A stretch of 64,000 bases of DNA from Pseudomonadota bacterium. GTDB lineage: Bacteria > Pseudomonadota > Gammaproteobacteria > Legionellales > Legionellaceae. Made by a program: the position numbers and the translations under genes. Positions 35,451 through 42,636 of the stretch are shown piece by piece. The stretch covers positions 1-64,000 of the forward strand of contig JAIUOG010000001.1 of the NCBI GenBank assembly GCA_020161725.1. The letters are read 5' to 3'. Numbering within the stretch: position 1 is the stretch's first letter; every line of letters starts with the position of its first letter. The notes under the pieces were generated by a model. It was given only the letters and a program-made list of their open reading frames with translations, did not search any database and had not been told where the DNA came from.

Positions 35451-35492
35451 GTACATTTTATATACAATTGATCTGTTTTAACTCGATATAAT
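35451..35492 (+). promoter_or_regulatory. Shared promoter, copy 2 (ATP-grasp gene)
   Basis: GTACATTTTATATACAATTG at 35451-35470 with TATAAT at 35487-35492, 36 bp from the first base of the site. The TACA half-sites are 11 bp apart. The site covers the -35 position, the usual place for a class II activator. It lies between the divergent regulator gene and the ATP-grasp gene. Confidence 0.75.
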
Positions 35493-35525
35493 GATAGCTA
35501 ATGGGCGAATCTGTGGAGATAAATT

Positions 35526-36851
35526 ATGAGCGCTTATGTTAAAAATTTTGATGAACATAAAGAAATCAAATCTTCACGTGACATTTGCAAATCATTAAAA
35601 CCGGTTCCCACAGCATATATGGACAATAAACATTGTGAGCATTGCTATCCCGAAAAACGTTCTCATTTTCGAAGAAAATTTTTTAATTTATTCCATTATT
35701 TTATATTCAATCCATTTATCTATCTTTTATCTAAACTCTTTCTCCTATCAGAGCATGATTTTTTACGATTCAATAACCTATTAAATCAGTTGGTCATTAA
35801 TATTTTTCAAAAACTAAAACTATATACCAAGACTCAGACCATTGATAGGAAACAATTCAATAACAGTGTCCTTGCATTTTGGGATGAAGCACAAAAAAGA
35901 GGGCTAGAGCTGTATAATTTTAAGGAATCTAACTTGCATACTCTGTATTTTAAGTTGGTCTACAATAGGAAAAAATATTATTTCATACAGACTCCAATCT
36001 CTCTTATTTCTCAAAAAAATACACGCTTTGATGAGGATACTAAATATGATAATAAATGGATCCTCAAGAAAAAATTATTAGATAGCCAAATTCCCTGTCC
36101 CTTAGGGAGGGTTTTTATTTCCAGCAAAAAAGCCTACAACTATGGCATTTCATTGGGATTTCCTCTTGTGGTTAAGCCATTATCTGAATCTCTAAGTATT
36201 CACACTTCATGTACTATTCAAACTCCAAATGAATTAAAAAAAGCGATAAACATAGTAAAGCAAGTTGATTTTCGCGTGCTGGTTGAAAAACACATACCTG
36301 GGGATGTTTATCGGTCATTAATTATTAATGATTCATTAATCGCTTGTGTGAGGCGACAACCTGAGAGCATTGTTGGCGATGGTGTAACTACACTTCAAGA
36401 GTTAATTGATAAAAAAAATAAAGTTACGTGGAAAGAAGGTCATGGTAAATATCCATATAAAATTACTCCAAATAGCAACTTGATAAACATTTTGTCAGCC
36501 CAGGGAGTTGCTCTTAATACGGTAATAAACAAGGGACAACAAATCTTTATTGCAAAAAAAGTTACTATGAGTAGTGGTGCAAAAATCAGTGATGTTACCG
36601 ATCTGATACATCCTGAGAACAAACTATTATTGGAAAAAGCACATAAAATCCTCAATATACCGCTTACGGGTCTTGATTTTATTTGTCAGGATATTTCTCT
36701 TCCATGGCATAAGCAACAATTTGGAATTATTGAAAATAATAGTTTCCCTTACATTGAATTACATCTCAATCCGTCTGATGGGAAAGGAATTAATGTAGCA
36801 GGTAAAATTTGGGACTATGTACTCGATGTTTTAAGTCAAAAAAACGAGTAA
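35526..36851 (+). CDS. ATP-grasp ligase, cyanophycin-synthetase/GshF-like
   Basis: 441 residues. About 80 residues at the start include a two-Cys motif (CEHCYPEKR) and a hydrophobic stretch (FHYFIFNPFIYLLSKLFLL). From ~180 an ATP-grasp domain follows: NKWILKKKLLDSQIPCPLG, FPLVVKPLSESLSIHTS, VLVEKHIPGDVYRSLIIND, VVGDG-like IVGDGVTTLQELIDK and LTGLDFICQDIS, ending IIENNSFPYIELHLNPSDG. The central parts match the ATP-grasp half of cyanophycin synthetase and GshF, which join amino acids through acyl phosphates. No Mur-ligase half or second enzyme is present. A role in peptide-bond formation or protein modification is inferred; co-regulation with effector candidates makes the second interesting. 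Confidence 0.8.
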   Translation: MSAYVKNFDEHKEIKSSRDICKSLKPVPTAYMDNKHCEHCYPEKRSHFRRKFFNLFHYFIFNPFIYLLSKLFLLSEHDFLRFNNLLNQLVINIFQKLKLYTKTQTIDRKQFNNSVLAFWDEAQKRGLELYNFKESNLHTLYFKLVYNRKKYYFIQTPISLISQKNTRFDEDTKYDNKWILKKKLLDSQIPCPLGRVFISSKKAYNYGISLGFPLVVKPLSESLSIHTSCTIQTPNELKKAINIVKQVDFRVLVEKHIPGDVYRSLIINDSLIACVRRQPESIVGDGVTTLQELIDKKNKVTWKEGHGKYPYKITPNSNLINILSAQGVALNTVINKGQQIFIAKKVTMSSGAKISDVTDLIHPENKLLLEKAHKILNIPLTGLDFICQDISLPWHKQQFGIIENNSFPYIELHLNPSDGKGINVAGKIWDYVLDVLSQKNE

Positions 36852-36890
36852 CCCAATAAATGTACATTTTATATACAATTGGGTTTTTTT
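36850..36890 (+). terminator. Terminator-like hairpin after the ATP-grasp gene
   Basis: AACCCAAT (36850-36857) pairs with ATTGGGTT (36878-36885), followed by more T residues to 36890. The 20-nt loop contains most of the next gene's regulatory site, so terminator and promoter occupy the same bases. Confidence 0.5.
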
Positions 36891-36903
36891 AACTCGGTAT
36901 AAT
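36862..36903 (+). promoter_or_regulatory. Shared promoter, copy 3 (unknown E-rich protein)
   Basis: The same 20-bp site GTACATTTTATATACAATTG as copy 2 at 36862-36881, with TATAAT at 36898-36903, again exactly 36 bp from the first base. The surrounding 50 bp are nearly identical to copy 2 (TTTTAACTCG before the -10). Confidence 0.75.
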
Positions 36904-36939
36904 AACAGATAAGTAAATCTTTATTCGGATGAAACCATT

Positions 36940-37845
36940 ATGAACTTGCACTGGAGTATTCTCATGAAAAAAGACAAAGAAAAGCATCGGCCTGTCCTTG
37001 AATCCATAACGGCAGATGAACCCCAAACCTCTTCTATAGCATTAGCTTTACAACAATTTAGAAAGGAAGCAGAAAAAAAAGAGGCTGCTGAGGAAGGTGC
37101 AAAAGTACGCTGTCCGACTTGTTTTAAAGAAATCGCACCTAAGCGCCTTTGTTCAGGACATGGCGCAGGTGGTAACGGAGGTGATAGTGCCACCTCTGAT
37201 AAGAAGACATCTGAGGAAAAAGCGAGTCCTGGTGAAGATAAATTCCTAACTAAATCAGGCAAAGTAGTTGGGTCTGAAGATGAATTGGTAGGAGTGTTTG
37301 GTTCAGAAGAACTTGATTTAGAGTCTGGTTTTGACCCAGAAATAATTGAAAAATTAATTGCTGATGGGAAATTGTTGGTTGATAGTGATCGTGAATCAAT
37401 GACTCTTAAGCTTGAATTACAATGTGATCCTAATGAATTAACTCCAAAGCAACGACATGAATTAAAAAAATTCATGGAAGCGATTATAAACGAATTCAGT
37501 GAATTTAAAGAAGAAAATCATCTTTCTGATGATTGCATACAAATCCTTCAAGATGAGGAGGGAAACATACGTTCTCTTCGCATTACCATGCCCACATTAG
37601 CTTTATACGATGCATTTATCCAACAGCTAGCAAATAATTTAGTACCCGTACCCAGTCCGAAAGCACAAGAAAGAGATGAAGTAACAAAAGAGCAAAGCTT
37701 TGCTCCAAGTCCACTTTCGAGAGAACCCAGGCCGTATAATAAAGATCAATCCTCCACACAAGAAGCTAATGAGATACATAATAAATCTGAAGATGGGGAA
37801 CAAGAAATTTTTAACCCCTCTCCTTTTAATATGAAGCCGTGGTAA
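36940..37845 (+). CDS. Unknown protein, effector candidate
   Basis: 301 residues from the ATG at 36940 (an ATG at 36964 is also possible; neither has a strong ribosome site). No family recognised. It is charged and largely soluble, with a helical start (ALALQQFRKEAEKKEAAEEG), a Cys pair and third Cys (RCPTCFKEIAPKRLC, possible metal site), a Gly/Ser-rich acidic linker, and a globular middle (MTLKLELQCDPNELTPKQRH). The tail is disordered and acidic (NKSEDGEQEIFNPSP), recalling E-block Dot/Icm signals. Its promoter is shared with the peptidase-ankyrin and ATP-grasp genes. Confidence 0.6.
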   Translation: MNLHWSILMKKDKEKHRPVLESITADEPQTSSIALALQQFRKEAEKKEAAEEGAKVRCPTCFKEIAPKRLCSGHGAGGNGGDSATSDKKTSEEKASPGEDKFLTKSGKVVGSEDELVGVFGSEELDLESGFDPEIIEKLIADGKLLVDSDRESMTLKLELQCDPNELTPKQRHELKKFMEAIINEFSEFKEENHLSDDCIQILQDEEGNIRSLRITMPTLALYDAFIQQLANNLVPVPSPKAQERDEVTKEQSFAPSPLSREPRPYNKDQSSTQEANEIHNKSEDGEQEIFNPSPFNMKPW

Positions 37846-37960
37846 TAAAGAGCAGAGGTTTATTGATTATTGAAAAGAACTATTCAAGATCCCCTTTCGT
37901 ATCCAATAATACGATTACGTAATTGGGAAATATCATTTTATGCTTTCTCCAAGACGGAGC

Positions 37961-38021
37961 CCTTAAGTCTTGACCCAAGAGCGTTGAGGTCATTGGTTGT
38001 AGTGTTGATGCTCTTCAGTGG
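37961..38021 (+). repeat. Degenerate copy of the DUF167 gene 3' end
   Basis: 61 bp starting CCTTAAGTCT and ending CTCTTCAGTGG match 29834-29894, the 3' part of the DUF167 gene, with 6 differences by eye (about 90% identity). No start codon or intact frame, so it is a dead fragment. The rest of 37846-38130 holds no gene apart from the palindrome near its end. Confidence 0.85.
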
Positions 38022-38098
38022 GGCGTCGATTTATAACTGATATTTATTTTCTGGTTTTCTTATTTATCTGATTGAATGGTGTAGCTTTTTAGGCTATG

Positions 38099-38121
38099 AT
38101 TGAAGCTTAGTTGGCTTCAAT
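38099..38121. promoter_or_regulatory. Palindrome before the HTH-nucleotidyltransferase gene
   Basis: Arms ATTGAAGC and GCTTCAAT separated by TTAGTTG, ending 10 bp before the start codon. No Shine-Dalgarno sequence is visible there. A likely autoregulatory operator for the HTH-carrying antitoxin-like protein. Confidence 0.55.
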
Positions 38122-38130
38122 ATAAAAATC

Positions 38131-38709
38131 ATGTTTGATACTTCAATATTGTTTTCTGAATATCGGCGGCGTGTGCTGGCACTTTTATTGCTTCATCCTG
38201 ATGAGCGTTATCATGTCCGAGAGATTGCGCGGTTAACGAATACCACAGCGGGTACACTTCATCGAGAACTATCCAAACTTGCTAAATCCAAAGTACTTCT
38301 GCGCGAGCAGAGTGGTAATCAAGTTTATTACCAAGCAAATCGAAATTTTCCTATTTATACGGAGCTTACAAGCATTTTAAAGAAAACGTCTGGTTTGGTG
38401 GATGTGTTGTTTGATTTTTTAACTCCATTAGCTGAAAAAATTGAAGTAGCTTTTGTTTTTGGTTCGGTGGCCAAAGGAACTGAAAACCTTGGAAGTGATA
38501 TTGATGTGCTTATTATTGGTGAGGTTGATTTTACAGAAGCAGTTGAGGCTCTTTATGCTGCTCAAGCTAGTTTAGGGAGAGAAATTAATCCCAAAATATA
38601 TTCCAGGGAACAATGGAAGGCATCTTTACAAAAACAAGATCTTTTCATTCAGGAGGTTTTAAATAATCCCAAGCTATTTATTATGGGAGCTGAACATGAC
38701 CTTGGATAA
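38131..38709 (+). CDS. Winged-HTH plus MNT nucleotidyltransferase (antitoxin-like)
   Basis: 192 residues. Residues 1-80 are an ArsR/MarR-like winged helix (YHVREIARLTNTTAGTLHREL, LAKSKVLLREQSGNQVYYQ). Residues ~100-180 are a minimal nucleotidyltransferase (VAFVFGSVAKGTENLGSDIDVLIIG, GS...DxD). MNT proteins inactivate HEPN toxins by adding AMP to a Tyr near the active site. The next gene encodes a HEPN protein and overlaps by 14 bp, the standard toxin-antitoxin arrangement. The HTH part would allow self-repression at the palindrome just upstream. Confidence 0.85.
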   Translation: MFDTSILFSEYRRRVLALLLLHPDERYHVREIARLTNTTAGTLHRELSKLAKSKVLLREQSGNQVYYQANRNFPIYTELTSILKKTSGLVDVLFDFLTPLAEKIEVAFVFGSVAKGTENLGSDIDVLIIGEVDFTEAVEALYAAQASLGREINPKIYSREQWKASLQKQDLFIQEVLNNPKLFIMGAEHDLG

Positions 38710-39133
38710 TTTAATTGGCATCACCCTGGAAAAAATACCACCTCACCCAGATACCATAAATCGGCTTTTGAATGCTGCTGAACGTAATATTGTGGATTCA
38801 AAAATTGACTTGGTTAGCGCGGAGAATCGCTTTGATGCTGCCTATAAAGCAATTATGCAAATAGCAAATGCAGCACTTCAATCTCATGGATATCGAACCT
38901 TGACTTCTAAACCAGGACATCATCAAACGATGATTCAGTTATTGCCTCAGACTTTAGGTATTGATAAAAAAACAGTGATTATATTGGATGCTATGCGTAA
39001 ACAACGCAATATTGCAGATTATTCTGGCGATATTATTCCTGAGAGTGCAGTAATAACTTGTATTGCTCAAGCAGAAGCATTGTTAAAGGATTTTAAAAAA
39101 TGGCTGAGTGTTAAAGATGGAAAACAACAGTGA
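38696..39133 (+). CDS. HEPN-domain protein (toxin-like)
   Basis: 145 residues, all helical: RLLNAAERNIVDSKIDLV, NRFDAAYKAIMQIANAAL, LDAMRKQRNIADYSGD and a closing helix. These match HEPN proteins paired with MNT transferases. The usual RNase motif Rx4-6H is not seen; the corresponding place reads RNIADY, with a Tyr that could be the AMP acceptor. Catalytic activity is therefore uncertain. Both ends overlap neighbouring genes. Confidence 0.78.
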   Translation: MTLDNLIGITLEKIPPHPDTINRLLNAAERNIVDSKIDLVSAENRFDAAYKAIMQIANAALQSHGYRTLTSKPGHHQTMIQLLPQTLGIDKKTVIILDAMRKQRNIADYSGDIIPESAVITCIAQAEALLKDFKKWLSVKDGKQQ

Positions 39134-39938
39134 TGTAAAGCAACAACTCAATGAATGTCTTGAGGTACTAACAAAGATTTTAGGCGCAGATCTTTTGGGT
39201 GTTTATCTTTATGGTTCTTATCTTGTAGGTGGTTTGCAAAAATACAGTGACATTGATTTATTTGTTGTAACAAATCGTACTACAACCTCAAAAGAAAAGA
39301 TGAAGTTGACTACCCATCTTCTCCAAATATCAGGCATTTACATGAAAAGTACAAAGCCACCTATAGAAATGACCCTTGTGGAAAGGGAGGCTATCAATCC
39401 TTGGCATTATCCTCCTCTGTTTGATTTTCAATACGGTGAATGGCTTCGTCCATCATTTGAAATGGGCAGTTTTGAACCATGGCCTGGTCGTGAAATGCCC
39501 GATCTTGCGCTGATTATCACTCAAGTCTTATTGAAGAGTCATACATTGCTGGGTGAAAGACCTGAACATCTATTAGCCCCTGTCCCATATAGCGACTTTA
39601 TAAAAGCGATGCTTCATGATCTTGAGAGACTTTCAGCTGAGCTTGAACAGGACACTCGAAATGTATTACTAACCTATGCACGGATTTGGAGTACATTAGA
39701 AACTAATGAGATTCGATCGAAACCTGATGCAGCCGATTGGGTAATTGAGCGTCTACCTAAAATGTACCAGCCCGTCATGAACAGAGCGAAACAAATATGC
39801 ATTGGTTTGGAAGACGAATATTGGGATGATATTAATGTGCTTATAAAACCCTGTGCTGATTTTATATTAACTAGAATTACGGATCAAAAGTTATCAATAA
39901 ATCTAAAAGATCCTTGCACCTTAATAAAGTTAGCCTAG
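39117..39938 (+). CDS. AadA-like aminoglycoside nucleotidyltransferase
   Basis: 273 residues from the ATG at 39117, overlapping the HEPN gene by 17 bp. The nucleotidyltransferase motif is GVYLYGSYLVGGLQKYSDIDLFVV, followed by the AadA-type helper domain: PPIEMTLVEREAINPW, FDFQYGEWLR, LALIITQVLLKSHTLLGE, NVLLTYARIWSTLET with the conserved Arg-Ile-Trp, and KPDAADWVIERLP. AadA enzymes adenylate streptomycin and spectinomycin. Length and motifs fit a working enzyme. The coupling to an MNT/HEPN pair is unusual. Confidence 0.9.
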   Translation: MENNSDVKQQLNECLEVLTKILGADLLGVYLYGSYLVGGLQKYSDIDLFVVTNRTTTSKEKMKLTTHLLQISGIYMKSTKPPIEMTLVEREAINPWHYPPLFDFQYGEWLRPSFEMGSFEPWPGREMPDLALIITQVLLKSHTLLGERPEHLLAPVPYSDFIKAMLHDLERLSAELEQDTRNVLLTYARIWSTLETNEIRSKPDAADWVIERLPKMYQPVMNRAKQICIGLEDEYWDDINVLIKPCADFILTRITDQKLSINLKDPCTLIKLA

Positions 39939-40015
39939 ATAGAGGGCAGGAGACTAAGATTTCTGCCATTAGTATGATTTTCATTAAGGTTTATTCAGTC
40001 ATTTCCAGGTATTCT

Positions 40016-40501
40016 GCTACATTGCTACACGTTCATCAAATCATTCAAACCATCTAGATGAAATTATCTATGAATTCATAGAGTAACGCATTTTTTTGTT
40101 AAAAATACGATTAATTATTTGTAGCAAAAAAGTTGCTACTGTATTGCTACGACACGCTACATTTCAAATGCTGTAAAACACATCCTGAAATAGACAAAAG
40201 AGGACGTCTTCAGTTCTGGACTGGATTATCTTAAGTTGTTCATTTTTACGCACCACCATTTTTTGCAAAGAGTTCCTTATTTATAATAATTTTTTATAAA
40301 AAAGGAAAATAGTAAAAAACGAAATTGCGCGAGCATTTTATTTGGGATTGTGTGATGTAGCAAAGAGTAGCGGTTATGTAGCGTTATCATTGCTACATTT
40401 TTGCAGGGTATTTTGATACAGAGATAGCGCCACAATCCTTTTATACTCACCTTTATCAAGGCAATACAGATTACTAACCAAGAAAGTGTAGCAAATGTAG
40501 C
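40016..40501. repeat. Cluster of TGTAGC/GCTACA hexamers
   Basis: Nine exact hexamers in 486 bp: GCTACA at 40016, 40024, 40156 and 40392; TGTAGC at 40120, 40356, 40377, 40487 and 40496. Near-matches are at 40135, 40146 and 40367. Several are paired 8-9 bp apart (40016/40024, 40487/40496) or inverted (40120/40135, 40377/40392). Chance would give well under one. The rest of 39939-40589 holds no supported gene. Iteron-like origin or multi-site operator is suggested. Confidence 0.75.
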
Positions 40502-40589
40502 GATGTAATTTGTTATGTAAATTCTGACTGTAATCGGGGTTTGAACGATGCTAAAATCACCAAAATTCAGCTTTCTTTAAATAATTTCT

Positions 40590-41216
40590 ATGACCCATCA
40601 TCATATAGAAAAAGAAAAATATGAGCCTACTTTAGATCAAGTGCTTTATTCAAATTCATTAACTTTAACTACTTATGACTTAATTGAAGCTCCTATTTTT
40701 ATCAAAGATAAATTGGGCCGTTATCTTTGGGCAAATGCTTTTTTTATCAGCCGTTCAGCGGGCTATAGTTCACTTGGAGAAATCACTAATAAAACTGATA
40801 CTGATTTTTCTTGGCATGAGTATGCTACACAACTACGTAACAATGATAGGTCGGTGATAGAAGCCAGGCAGAGCCAAAGCCATTACGAGCAAATTATTCG
40901 ACACGATGGAACTTACGTTAATATCCTTACTAAAAAATCTCCTCTTGTTGACAGTTCTAGCGAATTAATAGGATTAATCGGATTCAGTATTGCATTACCA
41001 CAATTGCATGGTATTGCTGCTTTAAGTGCTCGCGAAAGAGAATGCCTTTATTATTTGTCTAAAGGATTTACTGATAAAAAAATTGCGAAACAATTAATTA
41101 TTTCACCTCGAACAGTAGAAACTCATCTTGGTAATGCGAAATACAAACTAGGGGTCAGCACCAGAGCAGAATTAATAGCGACTTTTTCCCGCGTCTATCC
41201 GTCATTTTCCGGATAA
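40590..41216 (+). CDS. PAS-LuxR transcriptional regulator
   Basis: 208 residues. A PAS-like sensor is at about 25-140 (IEAPIFIKDKLGRYLWANAFF, LTKKSPLVDSSSELIGLIGFS). A LuxR HTH is at 150-205 (ALSARERECLYYLSKGFTDKKIA, ISPRTVETHLGNAKYKLGV). No receiver or acyl-homoserine-lactone domain, so it is a PAS-type LuxR as common in Legionella. It lies directly right of the hexamer cluster, which might be its target or part of an older origin. Confidence 0.9.
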   Translation: MTHHHIEKEKYEPTLDQVLYSNSLTLTTYDLIEAPIFIKDKLGRYLWANAFFISRSAGYSSLGEITNKTDTDFSWHEYATQLRNNDRSVIEARQSQSHYEQIIRHDGTYVNILTKKSPLVDSSSELIGLIGFSIALPQLHGIAALSARERECLYYLSKGFTDKKIAKQLIISPRTVETHLGNAKYKLGVSTRAELIATFSRVYPSFSG

Positions 41217-41272
41217 AAATTCAAAATCCTAGTGATTATACTACCGCTGAATTAATTAAAAGGACTATAACA

Positions 41273-41617
41273 ATGCTATCAAAAAAATTTAAAAATCAAC
41301 GTGACTCAATTCTTGAATTGACGCTTTTGCCTAATAATCAGCTTGAGGGCTATTTTACAACAGCAGTAGCTTCCAAAGAATGTCAGCAAATTATTGGCCA
41401 AAGGCAACTCATTACTGGACTATGGACAGGGAATACACTGACATTTAGTGTTGTTTATGAGCAATGTGGCTCAATTTATAGTGTGGTTGGTAATTTTGAT
41501 CAAGAAAAAAATCACATCGATGTGATTGGATTAATCAATCATCAATCAGATGATGCGACAGGAAAAGATTGCGGTTCTCGCTATATTACTCATGATACTT
41601 ATAACAGCATAAATTAA
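41273..41617 (+). CDS. Avidin-like protein
   Basis: 114 residues with the avidin beta-barrel pattern: FKNQRDSILELTLLPNNQLEGYFTTAVA (first strands with the N-Q-S biotin contacts area), RQLITGLWTGNTLTFSVVY with the binding-pocket Trp, and SIYSVVGNFD. Avidins are usually secreted, but no signal peptide is visible here, so it may be cytoplasmic or exported another way. Identification rests on motif layout and is less sure than for most genes here. It follows the PAS-LuxR gene by 56 bp. Confidence 0.65.
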   Translation: MLSKKFKNQRDSILELTLLPNNQLEGYFTTAVASKECQQIIGQRQLITGLWTGNTLTFSVVYEQCGSIYSVVGNFDQEKNHIDVIGLINHQSDDATGKDCGSRYITHDTYNSIN

Positions 41618-41692
41618 TTACTGGATAGAAGAAGAATTAATAAGAAACTTCAATTATAGGCAGGTGATTATCGCCGCACTTCTCAATGTTGT

Positions 41693-42004
41693 TTATAACA
41701 TCTCAAAACGGAAAGCCTGATAAGAAGGTGATTCATATGGATGAGCCTTCTTTAAGGCTGCAACAGCAGCTTTGATTTGCTCTTCAGTACAGATAATTTC
41801 TACTTTATATTCAGGTACTCTTTCAAGCTGATTGATTTCTCCAATAAAAGCATGGCTGCCAGGTAATGGCATAAATTGCCCCTCACCCAATGTTTGCCAA
41901 GCACAATGTTGATAATGATCAACACTTCCTGCGCCTGTAGCAAAAATAGCATTTTTAACAATTTCTAAATGTGTTTCTGGAACACAAAAACAAAGCATGT
42001 ACAT
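41693..42004 (-). CDS. NIF3/YqfO-like domain protein
   Basis: 103 residues from the ATG at 42004 with GGTGAT upstream. The sequence (LCFCVPETHLEIVKNAIFATGAG, HCAWQTLGEGQF, LPGSHAFIGEINQLERVPEYKVEIIC, AVAALKKAHPYESPSYQAF) is the small CutA-like domain found inserted in NIF3/YqfO proteins, here alone. The function is unknown; metal binding is suspected. Its start lies 8 bp from the stop of the PNPOx-like gene, so the two are co-transcribed. Confidence 0.85.
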   Translation of the reverse strand: MYMLCFCVPETHLEIVKNAIFATGAGSVDHYQHCAWQTLGEGQFMPLPGSHAFIGEINQLERVPEYKVEIICTEEQIKAAVAALKKAHPYESPSYQAFRFEML

Positions 42005-42012
42005 GATATCAC

Positions 42013-42588
42013 CTATGGGGAAATTAATTCTGATTTCCAAGAATCTTCTATCTTCGTATAGCGAATTACTTCAGAAAAAGAAATAGAGCCGACCGTGTAG
42101 AAAATCCATGTTTTTGGGATAAAGCGAAAACCGAAATAATACTCGCTCATAGGGATAGGAAGTCCTGCAAATTGATCACTCAATTCTTTTTTCCTGGTTT
42201 CCAATTGGTTTAAATCTTTAATGACAAGTCCTGAAGTAGGAGCATAAGCAGAGAATCTCAATTGGCGTTCACGAGGAAGAGTACTCCAAAAAGCTTCATT
42301 TTCTTCTTGAGAAATTGGTATTGCTGTACCTTCTAAAATAACTTGTCGGTTCTGCATCGCAAATAAAAAATTTAAACAGGATTTAGGGTTATTTAATAAT
42401 TCAGCAACCTTGCGTGTTTTTTGCTGCGTAAAAAATAAAAGACTCTCTGTTTCAATTTCCCGAATGGCAACCACTCGACTATGAGGTTCACCAGAGCTGC
42501 TACAAGTACTTAAAACAGCACAGGCAGGGTCCTCAATTCCTCTTTCTTTTTCCTTGTTCAACCATTCTTTTAGCATGTTAAAGGGCAT
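42013..42588 (-). CDS. Pyridoxamine-phosphate-oxidase-like flavoprotein
   Basis: 191 residues with the FMN-binding split barrel: DPACAVLSTCSSSGEPHSRVVAIRE, SLLFFTQQKTRKVAELLNNP, QVILEGTAIPIS and the C-terminal PKTWIFYTVGSISFSEVIRY. PdxH proper has a longer and better conserved C-terminus (R-x-x-H...W...RLAP), which is absent, so this is a PdxH relative of unknown substrate. It is likely an operon with the NIF3-like gene. Confidence 0.85.
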   Translation of the reverse strand: MPFNMLKEWLNKEKERGIEDPACAVLSTCSSSGEPHSRVVAIREIETESLLFFTQQKTRKVAELLNNPKSCLNFLFAMQNRQVILEGTAIPISQEENEAFWSTLPRERQLRFSAYAPTSGLVIKDLNQLETRKKELSDQFAGLPIPMSEYYFGFRFIPKTWIFYTVGSISFSEVIRYTKIEDSWKSELISP

Positions 42589-42636
42589 GAGTTTCTCCTG
42601 TAAATTGGTGTGATAAAGTTAAAAGTATTAAACAAC

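Noticed and set aside
36921..37475. 184-codon open frame on the minus strand
   Set aside because: Antisense shadow of the E-rich gene; Ser/Pro-rich low-complexity translation.
40277..40459. 60-codon open frame on the minus strand
   Set aside because: Lies inside the hexamer-rich non-coding stretch, with no ribosome site or family pattern.
40540..40556. Possible tRNA T-arm (GGGGTTTGAACGA)
   Set aside because: No matching acceptor or anticodon arms around it.
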